Positions 52,992-61,058 of a stretch of 64,000 nucleotides of DNA are shown piece by piece. The notes beneath the pieces were generated by a model that saw only the letters and a list, made by a program, of their open reading frames with translations, did no database searches and had not been told where the DNA came from. The position numbers were made by a program, and so were the translations under genes. This DNA is from Bacteroidota bacterium (GTDB lineage Bacteria > Bacteroidota > Bacteroidia > Bacteroidales > JAADJA01). Every line of letters begins with the position of its first letter. Within the stretch, counting starts at the first letter, position 1. The stretch is taken from the NCBI GenBank assembly GCA_020444515.1, contig JAHLKX010000005.1:372001-436000 (forward strand). Reading direction: 5' to 3'.

Positions 52992-54539
52992 TTAGAATGG
53001 TGGAACCCCGTGTTTTTTCTTGGGTCCAACTTCAGCTTTCAAGCTTGAAATTTCCAGTGAGTGGATCAGAAAGTTTCTTGTTTCATAAGGTTCGATGACT
53101 GCATCGATATAGCCATAAGCGGCCGCCACGTATGGATTGGCAAATTTTTCTTTGTATTCTTTGATTTTTTGCTTTCGCATGTCATCCGGATTTTCCGCAT
53201 TTTTAATTTCATTACGGAAAATAATATTGGCAGCTCCTTCCGGACCCATTACGGCAATTTCAGCAGTAGGCCAGGCCGCTACAAAATCAGCCCGCAAGTG
53301 GTGTGAACACATAGCGATGTAACCTCCACCATAGGCTTTGCGCATGATCACAGTGATTTTGGGTACGGTAGCTTCCGAATATGCATAAAGCATTTTTGCT
53401 CCGTGCCGGATCACTCCGGCATGTTCCTGGTCAATTCCAGGCAAATAGCCAGGCAGGTCGACCATGGTTACAATTGGAATATTAAACGAATCGCAATAAC
53501 GAATAAAACGGGCTGCTTTATCCGATGAATCAACATCCAGCACTCCAGCGAGCACCAGGGGCTGATTGGCAACAAAACCTGCGGTCTGTCCCGAAATTCT
53601 TCCAAACCCGATGACAATGTTTGCAGCAAAAAGTTCCTGAACCTCAAAAAACTCTGAATCATCAGAGACGGCCCTGATCACATCGCGCACATCATAAGGT
53701 TGACGAGGATCGGTAGGAATGATCTCATCAATGTTGTATTGTTTGGTTTTCGGCGGTTTTTTAGGGAAAGTGGCTGCCTTCTTTTCATTATTCCAGGGGA
53801 TAAAGCTGATCAATTGTTTGATCTGGTCAAAACACTCTTCCTCCGTTGTGGAATAAAAATGGGAATTTCCGGTAATTTCAGAGTGCACCCTGGCACCGCC
53901 CAATTCCTCCATACTGATTTCTTCGCCTAGCACAGTTTTAATGACTTCAGGCCCTGTGATAAACATTTTGGATACCCCATCTACAACAAATACGAAATCA
54001 GTGAGGGCAGGTGAATAAACAGCTCCCCCAGCACAGGGTCCGAGAATTACTGAAATTTGAGGAATAACGCCGGAAGCCTGCGTGTTTCGATAAAAAATCT
54101 CACCGTAACCGGCCAGTGCATTAACGCCTTCCTGGATACGGGCACCACCCGAATCATTGATCCCGATAATGGGAACCTTAAGTTTCATGGCATGATCCAT
54201 GATTTTTGTGATCTTTTTAGCATGCGCCCATCCCAACGATCCACCAGCGACGGTAAAATCCTGTGCATAAATACACACAGGGTGGCCACTAATGGTACCG
54301 GTACCTGTAATCACACCATCGCCGGGCAAATATTTTTTGTCCATGTCGAAATCCCGACCGGCATGTTCTACAAATAAATCGTACTCGTGAAATGATTTGG
54401 CATCCAGAATAGAAAGAATACGCTCCCTGGCAGTTTTTTTACCAATGGCTTTTTGCTTTTTTATTGCCTGTGATCCTCCCCCCTTGATCGCTTCCCGCAT
54501 TCTTTTCTTAAGATCGGCTGTTTTACGCTTCAAGCCCAT
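52992..54539 (-). CDS. Acyl-CoA carboxylase / methylmalonyl-CoA decarboxylase carboxyltransferase subunit, 515 aa
   Basis: Carboxyltransferase of the PccB/MmdA family moving CO2 between biotin and an acyl-CoA (propionyl-/methylmalonyl-CoA most likely). Two crotonase-like halves: KKTARERILSILD, AQDFTVAGGSLGWAHAKKI, NDSGGARIQEGVNALAGYGEIF and LGPCAGGAVYSPALTDF, then DLPGYLPGIDQEHAGVIRHGAK and RKAYGGGYIAM, GPEGAANIIF. No biotin carboxylase or sodium-pump subunit is adjacent, so whether it is a carboxylase or a decarboxylase cannot be decided here. First gene of the CT-BCCP-Trx run. Confidence 0.92.
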   Translation of the reverse strand: MGLKRKTADLKKRMREAIKGGGSQAIKKQKAIGKKTARERILSILDAKSFHEYDLFVEHAGRDFDMDKKYLPGDGVITGTGTISGHPVCIYAQDFTVAGGSLGWAHAKKITKIMDHAMKLKVPIIGINDSGGARIQEGVNALAGYGEIFYRNTQASGVIPQISVILGPCAGGAVYSPALTDFVFVVDGVSKMFITGPEVIKTVLGEEISMEELGGARVHSEITGNSHFYSTTEEECFDQIKQLISFIPWNNEKKAATFPKKPPKTKQYNIDEIIPTDPRQPYDVRDVIRAVSDDSEFFEVQELFAANIVIGFGRISGQTAGFVANQPLVLAGVLDVDSSDKAARFIRYCDSFNIPIVTMVDLPGYLPGIDQEHAGVIRHGAKMLYAYSEATVPKITVIMRKAYGGGYIAMCSHHLRADFVAAWPTAEIAVMGPEGAANIIFRNEIKNAENPDDMRKQKIKEYKEKFANPYVAAAYGYIDAVIEPYETRNFLIHSLEISSLKAEVGPKKKHGVPPF

Positions 54540-54650
54540 ATTAAGAGTTTTTTGTTTTCAAATTGATTGATTAAATCAAATAGGATGTTCCTATCCTTTG
54601 CTTATTATATATCAATGAAACTTTTAAAGAACATTTTTCCAAATTAGCAG

Positions 54651-54681
54651 CAAAAATAATCCAATTCTATGTGAATTGCAA
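54651..54681 (-). promoter_or_regulatory. Promoter of the carboxyltransferase-BCCP-thioredoxin run
   Basis: Minus strand TTG (54679-54681), 20-nt spacer, TATTTTTG (54651-54658). Leader about 105 nt. Confidence 0.55.
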
Positions 54682-54831
54682 TAACCAAATATTCAATGGC
54701 TGTTAGTATCTTTATTAAGTTGTTGATTGTTAACTTAGTGTCATTAAAAGTTCATCAACCTGTCCCGGTTCAACCGGCCGGCAAATATACAATTTATGTT
54801 TCTCATGACTTAAAATTGACCAGAAATATCC

Positions 54832-54839
54832 TAGATTTG
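54832..54839 (+). promoter_or_regulatory. -7 element (TAGATTTG) for the YjbR gene
   Basis: Exact TAnnTTTG match ending 10 nt before the ATG at 54850, predicting a leader of about 5 nt. Confidence 0.4.
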
Positions 54840-54849
54840 TAGAAAAACC

Positions 54850-55215
54850 ATGAATATAGAGTTGTTCAGAGAATATTGCCTGAGTTTAAAGGGCGTCACC
54901 GAATCCTTTCCTTTTGGTGAAGATACACTCGTTTTCAAAGTAATGGGGAAAATGTTTGCCCTTAACGGTTTAGGTGAATCGTTTAGGATCAATTTAAAAT
55001 GCGACCCCGAATGGGCCCTTGAACTCAGGGAACGATACCCGGCTGTCTTGCCAGGCTATCACATGAATAAAAAGCACTGGAATACCGTCATTGTGGATGG
55101 CTCGATATCGGACGAAAAGCTTTATACCTGGATTGATCACTCTTACGATTTAATTGTAAAGTCACTCCCTCAAAAGTTAAAGAACAAACTTCAGCTGATC
55201 AATAATGGTGGATAA
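54850..55215 (+). CDS. MmcQ/YjbR family protein, 121 aa
   Basis: Small protein of the MmcQ/YjbR fold (CyaY-like, putative DNA-binding). FREYCLSLKGVTESFPFGEDTLVFKVMGKMFAL and GYHMNKKHWNTVIVDGSISDEKLYTWIDHSYDLIVKSLP are diagnostic. Normal length; start fixed by the near promoter and MNIELFREYCLSLKG opening. The peptidase gene begins 11 nt before its stop. Cellular role uncertain. Confidence 0.9.
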   Translation: MNIELFREYCLSLKGVTESFPFGEDTLVFKVMGKMFALNGLGESFRINLKCDPEWALELRERYPAVLPGYHMNKKHWNTVIVDGSISDEKLYTWIDHSYDLIVKSLPQKLKNKLQLINNGG

Positions 55216-56080
55216 AAATCAATTTTTACCGGATTTATTGCTTGATCAAACTTTTGATAATGGAAGTGTGATTTTGATTGTTATTGTTGCAATCATTGGC
55301 TTTATTCTTTTCCAGAGAAGGCGGTATTCAGATAGGCATGGTCATAGGTTTGATCCTCTTTCAAGAAGTCGCACCCCCTCAACCTTTAATCCGTTTTCGT
55401 TTAGTTCTAAAATGCCACCATCAGGGATTAAGATACTTGAAGAAAATTTTGAATTTTTCCGACATTTCAATCCAAAGCAGCAACGACATTTTGCTTCCAG
55501 GGTCATGCTATTTATACGGGATAAAAAATTTGAAGGTCGGGACCAATTGAAGATCACCTTCAAAATGAAGATTTTGATTGCCGCCACGGCGGTTCGCGTT
55601 ACCTTGGGTTTGAAGACTTTTACGTTTCCTTCTTTCCATACCATTTTGATTTATCCCGCAAAATTTTATTCTGGATTTTCCAAAGCCGTTGTAAAAGGTG
55701 AAACCAATATGGCTGGTGTGATGGTTTTATCATGGCAAGACTTCCTTTTTGGTGTGTCCGATCAGAATGATAACCTCAATCTGGGCTATCATGAGTTTGG
55801 ACACGCATTGTTCGTGGAGCGATTCAGGGAAACAATGGATTCCAAATTCATGGATAATTACGATCGATGGAGGCGCCTTGTATTTTCAAAAGGGAAATTA
55901 AGAGAGGCCGAATTGAAACAAACCTTCAGGGCTTATGCCAATTATAATGAACATGAATTTTTTGCAGTGGCAGTTGAAAACTTCTTGGAAAGACCTGGAA
56001 AATTCAAGAGGGATTTACCCAACCTCTATGCCTTAATGACAAAAATGCTGAATCAGGATCCTCTGTCTACTGACCGGTAG
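55205..56080 (+). CDS. MtfA-like zinc-dependent peptidase (M90 family), membrane-anchored, 291 aa
   Basis: One N-terminal TM helix (about 21-40, SVILIVIVAIIGFILF), then an M90/MtfA-like catalytic domain: zinc site HEFGH in LGYHEFGHALFVERF (about 197-211), a downstream ligand block NEHEFFAVAVENFLERP with the third-ligand-type Glu, and MVLSWQDFLFG. MtfA in E. coli acts on the PTS regulator Mlc; no PTS gene is visible here, so the substrate may differ. Overlaps the YjbR gene by 11 nt and converges with the DUF6132 gene, overlapping by 14 nt. Confidence 0.87.
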   Translation: MVDKNQFLPDLLLDQTFDNGSVILIVIVAIIGFILFQRRRYSDRHGHRFDPLSRSRTPSTFNPFSFSSKMPPSGIKILEENFEFFRHFNPKQQRHFASRVMLFIRDKKFEGRDQLKITFKMKILIAATAVRVTLGLKTFTFPSFHTILIYPAKFYSGFSKAVVKGETNMAGVMVLSWQDFLFGVSDQNDNLNLGYHEFGHALFVERFRETMDSKFMDNYDRWRRLVFSKGKLREAELKQTFRAYANYNEHEFFAVAVENFLERPGKFKRDLPNLYALMTKMLNQDPLSTDR

Positions 56081-56330
56081 TTTGATCGGAGGTCGCCTTG
56101 GGTTTCTTACCCCGGAACATATCAAAAATAAGATAACCCAATGCTGCACCCCACAAAGTGCTCATCCAGGGATTGGACGTGATGGCACAGGTGCCGGAAA
56201 CACAACCGATCTCGAGATAATAGATATACCCAGCAATCGCACCGATGACCAATCCGGCCAAAGAAATTAAAGGAACATTTGAAAAGAGGCCTCTTTTTTT
56301 ATGTTTAGTATTTTCTTCCATATCGTTCAT
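56067..56330 (-). CDS. DUF6132-like small membrane protein, 87 aa
   Basis: Two TM helices (about 21-38 and 57-73) flank the conserved loop YYLEIGCVSGTCAITSNPWMSTLWG with two cysteines (GCxxxxCAI). A charged Lys-rich tail follows. The pattern fits DUF6132, often found with thioredoxin-like genes. A redox role at the inner membrane is inferred from the cysteines and neighbours only. ATG at 56330 or 56321. It follows the membrane-anchored thioredoxin by 2 nt. Confidence 0.78.
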   Translation of the reverse strand: MNDMEENTKHKKRGLFSNVPLISLAGLVIGAIAGYIYYLEIGCVSGTCAITSNPWMSTLWGAALGYLIFDMFRGKKPKATSDQTTGQ

Positions 56331-56332
56331 TG

Positions 56333-56767
56333 TTAGAAATAAGGTTGTAATGCCTTTAGTATTGTAGCTTTTGGTTTAACACCTACCAGTTTATTAACGG
56401 GTTTACCATCTTTAAAGATCAACATGGTCGGTATATTTTGGATGCCATATTTTTTAGCAGTTTTCTGATTTTTATCTACATCAAGCTTACAAATATTGGC
56501 TTTATCTTTGAGCTCATCAGCTACTTCATCCACAATTGGACCCTGGATTTTACAGGGACCGCACCAGGCTGCCCAAAAATCAACCAGTGATACCCCTTGG
56601 CCGATGATCCCATCAAAATTGCCATCATCTACTATTTTAACGTTTTCGGAGGGCGGCTTGTTTAATCGTTTCCTAACTACGAAAAAATTATACAGGATAT
56701 AACCAACCACTGCGGCTGATATAATGTATGCAATGGTACTCCCCATTGCTGCTTCATTTATAATCAT
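56333..56767 (-). CDS. Membrane-anchored thioredoxin, 144 aa
   Basis: One N-terminal TM helix (about 9-29), then a thioredoxin domain with VDFWAAWCGPCKIQGPIVDEVAD (WCGPC near 69) and the cis-Pro segment IQNIPTMLIFKDGKPVNKLVG. The fold is complete. Probably faces the periplasm, although topology is not proven. Its ATG overlaps the stop of the soluble thioredoxin (ATGA). Confidence 0.92.
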   Translation of the reverse strand: MIINEAAMGSTIAYIISAAVVGYILYNFFVVRKRLNKPPSENVKIVDDGNFDGIIGQGVSLVDFWAAWCGPCKIQGPIVDEVADELKDKANICKLDVDKNQKTAKKYGIQNIPTMLIFKDGKPVNKLVGVKPKATILKALQPYF

Positions 56768-57099
56768 AATTTATCCATGTTTTTGTCAATGTAGTGCATT
56801 ATTCGTTCTTTGGATTGGGTTCCGACAAAGTAATGAACCCGTTTACCATTTTTAAACAGGATCATGGTCGGAATGCTGGTGATCCCATATTTATTGGCCA
56901 GTGTCCGGTTGTCATCAACATTCACTTTGCCGATCAGCGCCCTACCGTTCAGCTCTTTTGCCAGTTCTTCCAGAATGGGATCCTGTGCTTTACACGGAGC
57001 ACACCATTCTGCCCAAAAATCAACCAGGATAAATGATTGTCCAACTACCTGATCAAAGTTGGGATAATTTAAATGTATGGGCTTAGACGTATCCAACAT
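56764..57099 (-). CDS. Thioredoxin, 111 aa
   Basis: Soluble thioredoxin with active site VDFWAEWCAPCKAQDPILEELA (WCAPC), KVNVDDNRTLANKYGITSIPTMILFKNGKRV and no signal peptide. WCAPC in place of WCGPC shifts the redox properties slightly. Two Trx genes in tandem with the DUF6132 gene form a compact operon. Whether it is the main cytoplasmic thioredoxin is not known. Confidence 0.93.
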   Translation of the reverse strand: MLDTSKPIHLNYPNFDQVVGQSFILVDFWAEWCAPCKAQDPILEELAKELNGRALIGKVNVDDNRTLANKYGITSIPTMILFKNGKRVHYFVGTQSKERIMHYIDKNMDKL

Positions 57100-57153
57100 C
57101 TTTTATTTACTTTATAATTCGCAGCAAAGATAATCAAATTTGATACCAATTTA

Positions 57154-59577
57154 TCACTTAAGTATCACTATTGTGATTCCACTGCCACCCCGTTCGATGT
57201 GTTCGTCTTTGAATTGTTTGATTTCAGAAACACTTTTAAGGTAATCGTGGATGAGGTTTCGCAGAATGCCAAAGCCTTTACCGTGCAGTATCCGCACTTC
57301 ACGGATGTTGAGTAATATTGCATCGTCAATATATTGACGGACCAACTCCAGGGCCTCTTCGCCTCGCTTCCCCCTTACATCCAGTTGTAGTTTGAAATTT
57401 GACAGTTTGTCATTCATGTCATCCATTATGCCGGAGTAGCTGGTCTTTCGTTTTGTTATAGGTTGATTCTCTGACTTTCCTTTAATCTTTTCCACTTTTG
57501 AAAGTTGGGTCCTGAAAGAAATGGAATTGAAGGCGATAATAATCTCATCATCGAGGATTGAAGTAACTTCGCCTGTGATATTTTGTTCAGGTACTTTGAC
57601 CAGATCGCCTATCTTGATTTGTGTATCTTTTTTTGCTTTTTTACTGGTAACAATTTCTTTTTTTTGTTGTGCTGGTTCATGTTTGGCTTTTTTTCCTGAA
57701 ATTTCTGCTGCTTTCTTTTCAATCTTTTTTCGCATGGCTTTGGTTCTGGATTTATCAGCTTGTGACTCCCGGATGTCTTTTATGGTTTTCTCGATGAGTT
57801 TGTTTGACGATTCAATGACTTCCAATGCTTCCTTCCTGGCTTTGGCAATGATTTCCGATTTACTGGTTTCAAGATCGCCGGATAATTTTTCATATTTATC
57901 GATCATCTCGCTTAGGAATGAATCGGCCAGGCGCAACTCCTCTTCCTTTTTTTGAATCTCCCTTTTTTTAAGATCCAGTTGCTGCAATTGTTGTTCGAAA
58001 TCCAGTTGCTGGGTCCCGGTTTTTTGCTCTGCCAGTTTGAGTATTTTTTTAGGAAATCCAATTTTTTTCGCAATTTCAAAAGCAAATGAACTACCGGGCT
58101 GACCAATTTTCAATTCATACAAAGGTTCGATCTTTTCAGCATCAAACAGCATGGCGCCGTTAATAATTCCATTGCCCTCGCGCGCCAGCACTTTCAAATT
58201 AGCGTAATGGGTAGTAATGATACCAAAAACTTGCTTATGATTCAGGTTTTCAAGAATAGCCTCTGCTATGGCACCTCCCAGTTGTGGTTCGGTTCCGGTT
58301 CCAAACTCATCAATAAAAAATAAAGAATAGGCATCGCTATTCAATACAAAATTTTTCATATTGAGCAGGTGTGAACTATAGGTACTCAAGTCATTCTCCA
58401 GGGATTGCTCATCTCCGATGTCGATGAACATGTTTTTGAATAAACCAGCTTCTGAATCTGGCTGAACAGGAATCAATAAACCACATTGCAACATGTATTG
58501 AAGCAAAGCCACTGTTTTTAAGCAAACCGATTTCCCACCAGCATTCGGACCGGAGATGACCAATATTCGCTGATCTGAATTAAGATGAATATTTAACGGT
58601 ACGACCTTCTTGCCCATTTTTTCATGATGCAGAAATAAAAGCGGATGCATGGCCTTTTGCCAGTTGATAAGGGGATGTCCATGAAGTTTCGGTTTTACAG
58701 CCCTGATCTCAATAGCAAACCTTGCTTTTGCTCGGATAAAATCAAGCATTCCAACCAGCCGGTAAGCCTCTGTTAATTCCTGTATATAAGGTCTGATAAA
58801 CTCACTGAATGTTTTCAAAATATGAATGATCTCGCGACGCTCTGCGTTTTGCAATTCACGAATTTCATTGTTCAGTTCGAGCACCTCACCGGGCTCCAGA
58901 TAAACAGTCTGTCCCGTAGCAGATTCGTCCAGCACAAAACCTTTGATTTTCCGTTTATGCGTGGCTGGAATTGGAATCACCGGGCGACCATCGCGGATGG
59001 TAACCTCTACGTCGGAAGCAATCCATCCAGACTGTTTGGCAGCTTTCAGCGTTTGATTGATCTTTCGGTCGACAGCGCTAAGTTTGCTTTTGATTTTCTT
59101 TCTGATTTCCGAAAGTCTGGCGGAAGCATTGTCACGTATCTCCCCTTTTTCGTCAATCAATTGCTCGATTTTTATGGGAATGGATTTATCAACATTGATC
59201 TGATCTGCAAGTTCCTTTATTGCGTGAAAAGAGCTGGCTTCGGTTGTGCTGAAGTAAGCAATGATATCTATAATTGTCGACAGGGATGATTTCAGATCAA
59301 ACATTTTTTCCTGTTCAATATAACTTCCCTGAATTTGAATTCGGTTGAGCTCATTTGTCAGGTCAAAATAATCTTGTGAGGGGAAATTTGGCTGAATTAG
59401 AAGCAATTGCCTGAAGGCTTCGGTTTGATCCAGTCGTTTTTTCAATTGTTCATAATCCGAAATAAACCTGACCTTCCCGGCGTAACGTTTACCCTGGTCA
59501 CTAAAGCAGGATTCATCCAATTTTGAGCGGATCTGATCAAATTCAATTTTGTTTTCAAAGTTTTTCGGATATAGCAT
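57154..59577 (-). CDS. mutS2: MutS2-type endonuclease / ribosome-rescue ATPase, 807 aa
   Basis: MutS-family ATPase without mismatch-recognition domain. Walker A ISGPNAGGKSVCLKT (about 331-345), Walker B FFIDEFGTGTEP, signature STYSSHLLN and the trans-acting IITTHYANLK; then a long charged coiled coil (about 500-610), a KOW-like segment and a C-terminal Smr domain (LDVRGKRGEEAL, RILHGKGFGILRNLI). MutS2 suppresses recombination and, in Firmicutes, splits collided ribosomes; which role dominates here is unknown. A -7 element (TACTTTTG) is at 59607-59614. Confidence 0.95.
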   Translation of the reverse strand: MLYPKNFENKIEFDQIRSKLDESCFSDQGKRYAGKVRFISDYEQLKKRLDQTEAFRQLLLIQPNFPSQDYFDLTNELNRIQIQGSYIEQEKMFDLKSSLSTIIDIIAYFSTTEASSFHAIKELADQINVDKSIPIKIEQLIDEKGEIRDNASARLSEIRKKIKSKLSAVDRKINQTLKAAKQSGWIASDVEVTIRDGRPVIPIPATHKRKIKGFVLDESATGQTVYLEPGEVLELNNEIRELQNAERREIIHILKTFSEFIRPYIQELTEAYRLVGMLDFIRAKARFAIEIRAVKPKLHGHPLINWQKAMHPLLFLHHEKMGKKVVPLNIHLNSDQRILVISGPNAGGKSVCLKTVALLQYMLQCGLLIPVQPDSEAGLFKNMFIDIGDEQSLENDLSTYSSHLLNMKNFVLNSDAYSLFFIDEFGTGTEPQLGGAIAEAILENLNHKQVFGIITTHYANLKVLAREGNGIINGAMLFDAEKIEPLYELKIGQPGSSFAFEIAKKIGFPKKILKLAEQKTGTQQLDFEQQLQQLDLKKREIQKKEEELRLADSFLSEMIDKYEKLSGDLETSKSEIIAKARKEALEVIESSNKLIEKTIKDIRESQADKSRTKAMRKKIEKKAAEISGKKAKHEPAQQKKEIVTSKKAKKDTQIKIGDLVKVPEQNITGEVTSILDDEIIIAFNSISFRTQLSKVEKIKGKSENQPITKRKTSYSGIMDDMNDKLSNFKLQLDVRGKRGEEALELVRQYIDDAILLNIREVRILHGKGFGILRNLIHDYLKSVSEIKQFKDEHIERGGSGITIVILK

Positions 59578-59606
59578 CTGTTGAAACCCTTATTCAATTT
59601 CTGCTG

Positions 59607-59614
59607 CAAAAGTA
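59607..59614 (-). promoter_or_regulatory. -7 element (TACTTTTG) for mutS2
   Basis: Minus strand exact TAnnTTTG match, predicted leader about 25 nt. No -33 TTG. Confidence 0.4.
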
Positions 59615-59720
59615 TAATTCCCTGCAGATAATTCATAATGAAATAAATAGTGGTAAATTTTTTCCCCACGATAAGGTCGCAATTTAGATTGATTCTGCAT
59701 GGGAATCTAATTTGAAAGAT

Positions 59721-59728
59721 TATCTTTG
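59721..59728 (+). promoter_or_regulatory. -7 element (TATCTTTG) for the OB-fold lipoprotein
   Basis: Exact TAnnTTTG match; predicted leader about 77 nt. The nearest TTG (59689-59691) is 29 nt upstream. Confidence 0.4.
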
Positions 59729-59811
59729 CAAAAAATTGAAACCTGAATTAGCTTTAGTTCAGTTGATTGAGAAAGTAACAAATTATTATAATCATTAGAA
59801 AACAAGAAAAA

Positions 59812-60366
59812 ATGATCAAGAAATTCTTATTTATGATGGCTCTTGCTGCATTCTTTACCTCATGCGGAGGTGGTGCCGGAACCGATGAAAATGTCCAGGA
59901 TGAAACTACATCCATGGAAGCTACACAAAACGAAGTCCCAATGATTGCTATTGGTGAGTTTGATTCCAAAGCTGGTGAATTTGTCGACCAGGAAATTATG
60001 GTTGAAGGAATTGTTGACCACGTTTGCAAACATGGCGGCAAAAAATTATTCCTTGTTTCAGATGAAGGAGATCTTCATGTTGATTCAGATACCCGTTTTG
60101 ATGAAGCGCTTACAGGAAGTGATATTAAAGTCAAAGGAATTGTTCGCGAATTCAGGGTGGATGAGGCCTATTGCCTCAAAATGGAAGAGGATAACATCCA
60201 AAGTCACAAAAAAGGAGAGACCGATGAAGACCTCTATGAGATGAAAATGGCTCAGATAAAAGAATATAGGGATTCGATGGCAGCAGCAGGTGTTGACCAT
60301 CTTTCTTTTTATTCTGTCGAGTACGTCTCACATGAAGTGAAGGATGTCAAGAAAGAGGAGATTTAA
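59812..60366 (+). CDS. OB-fold-type putative lipoprotein, 184 aa
   Basis: Lipobox FFTSCGGG after a short signal (MIKKFLFMMALAA), so lipidated at Cys18. The body reads like an OB fold of the tRNA_anti-like type: EIMVEGIVDHVCKHGGKKLFLVSDEG and DIKVKGIVREFRVDEAYCLK, followed by a long charged helix. Nucleic-acid binding is not assumed; the name is structural. The PepSY-TM gene is 105 bp downstream. Confidence 0.72.
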   Translation: MIKKFLFMMALAAFFTSCGGGAGTDENVQDETTSMEATQNEVPMIAIGEFDSKAGEFVDQEIMVEGIVDHVCKHGGKKLFLVSDEGDLHVDSDTRFDEALTGSDIKVKGIVREFRVDEAYCLKMEEDNIQSHKKGETDEDLYEMKMAQIKEYRDSMAAAGVDHLSFYSVEYVSHEVKDVKKEEI

Positions 60367-60471
60367 AGCATTTCTCTCTTGTTATTGAATTAACCCTGTT
60401 AACTATATTGCAGGAATGCATGCAGTTTGGTTGGCAGGGTTTTAAAATATACCATCTTATCAAATCTTGTT

Positions 60472-61029
60472 ATGAAGATACTAAGGAAGTGGAGTCGCAT
60501 TTTACACCGTGATATAGGCTTCTTTTTTATAGGTGCCTCAATTATTTATGGATTGTCAGGTATTGCCCTTAACCATTTACGCGAGTGGAATCCAAATTAC
60601 GTGGTTAAGCGTGAATATGTGGAAACAGATATTTCACTCCAAAAATCAGCCCAGGTAAAAAACAATATTCTGCAGTTTCTGGAGGATATTAAACAGAAGG
60701 AGAATTATAAAAGTCATTATTTTCCTGAACCGGGTTATCTTAAAATTTTTCTGCGTGGAGGATCTTCAGTTTATATGAATACTGATACCGGTGAAGGTGT
60801 CGCTGAATACCTTACCCGAAGACTGGTATTTTATCAAGTAAATTATTTGCATTATAACCCCAATGCCTGGTGGATGTGGTTCTCGGATATTTTTGCTGGG
60901 GCTTTAATCCTGTTGGCCATTACTTCCATTTTTATGGTTCGCGGGAAAAAAGGAGCCTGGGGTCGGGGTGGAGTTTACATTGCCCTGGGGATCATTATTC
61001 CCATTGTCTTCCTCATAATTTTTTCTTAA
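60472..61029 (+). CDS. PepSY-associated TM helix protein, 185 aa
   Basis: ATG at 60472 starts MKILRKWSRILHRDIGFFFIGASIIYGLSGIALNHL, the usual opening of PepSY-TM proteins (HR-x-G motif and LNH). A roughly 80-residue periplasmic domain with YFPEPGYLKIFLRGGSSVYMNTDTGEGVAE follows, then two more TM helices (about 136-155, 165-184). The upstream TTG-initiated extension is unlikely. Such proteins are often near metal or heme uptake genes, but none is visible here. Confidence 0.83.
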   Translation: MKILRKWSRILHRDIGFFFIGASIIYGLSGIALNHLREWNPNYVVKREYVETDISLQKSAQVKNNILQFLEDIKQKENYKSHYFPEPGYLKIFLRGGSSVYMNTDTGEGVAEYLTRRLVFYQVNYLHYNPNAWWMWFSDIFAGALILLAITSIFMVRGKKGAWGRGGVYIALGIIIPIVFLIIFS

Positions 61030-61058
61030 ATCAAATTCATTTATCCTAAATTTGCTTT

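Larger units (their letters stand above)
54540..54849. other. 310-bp divergent intergenic region
   Basis: Holds the promoter of the carboxyltransferase run (minus) and the -7 element of the YjbR gene (plus). A GC-rich patch at 54765-54783 has a small hairpin (CCGGT-TCA-ACCGG) followed by CCGGC; there is no U-run, and I see no tRNA or ORF. Confidence 0.5.

Noticed and set aside
54765..54783. GC-rich CCGGTTCAACCGGCCGG resembling a tRNA T-arm
   Set aside because: The stem is only 5 bp with a 3-nt loop, not the 5-bp plus 7-nt T-arm, and no acceptor, D or anticodon arm is nearby.
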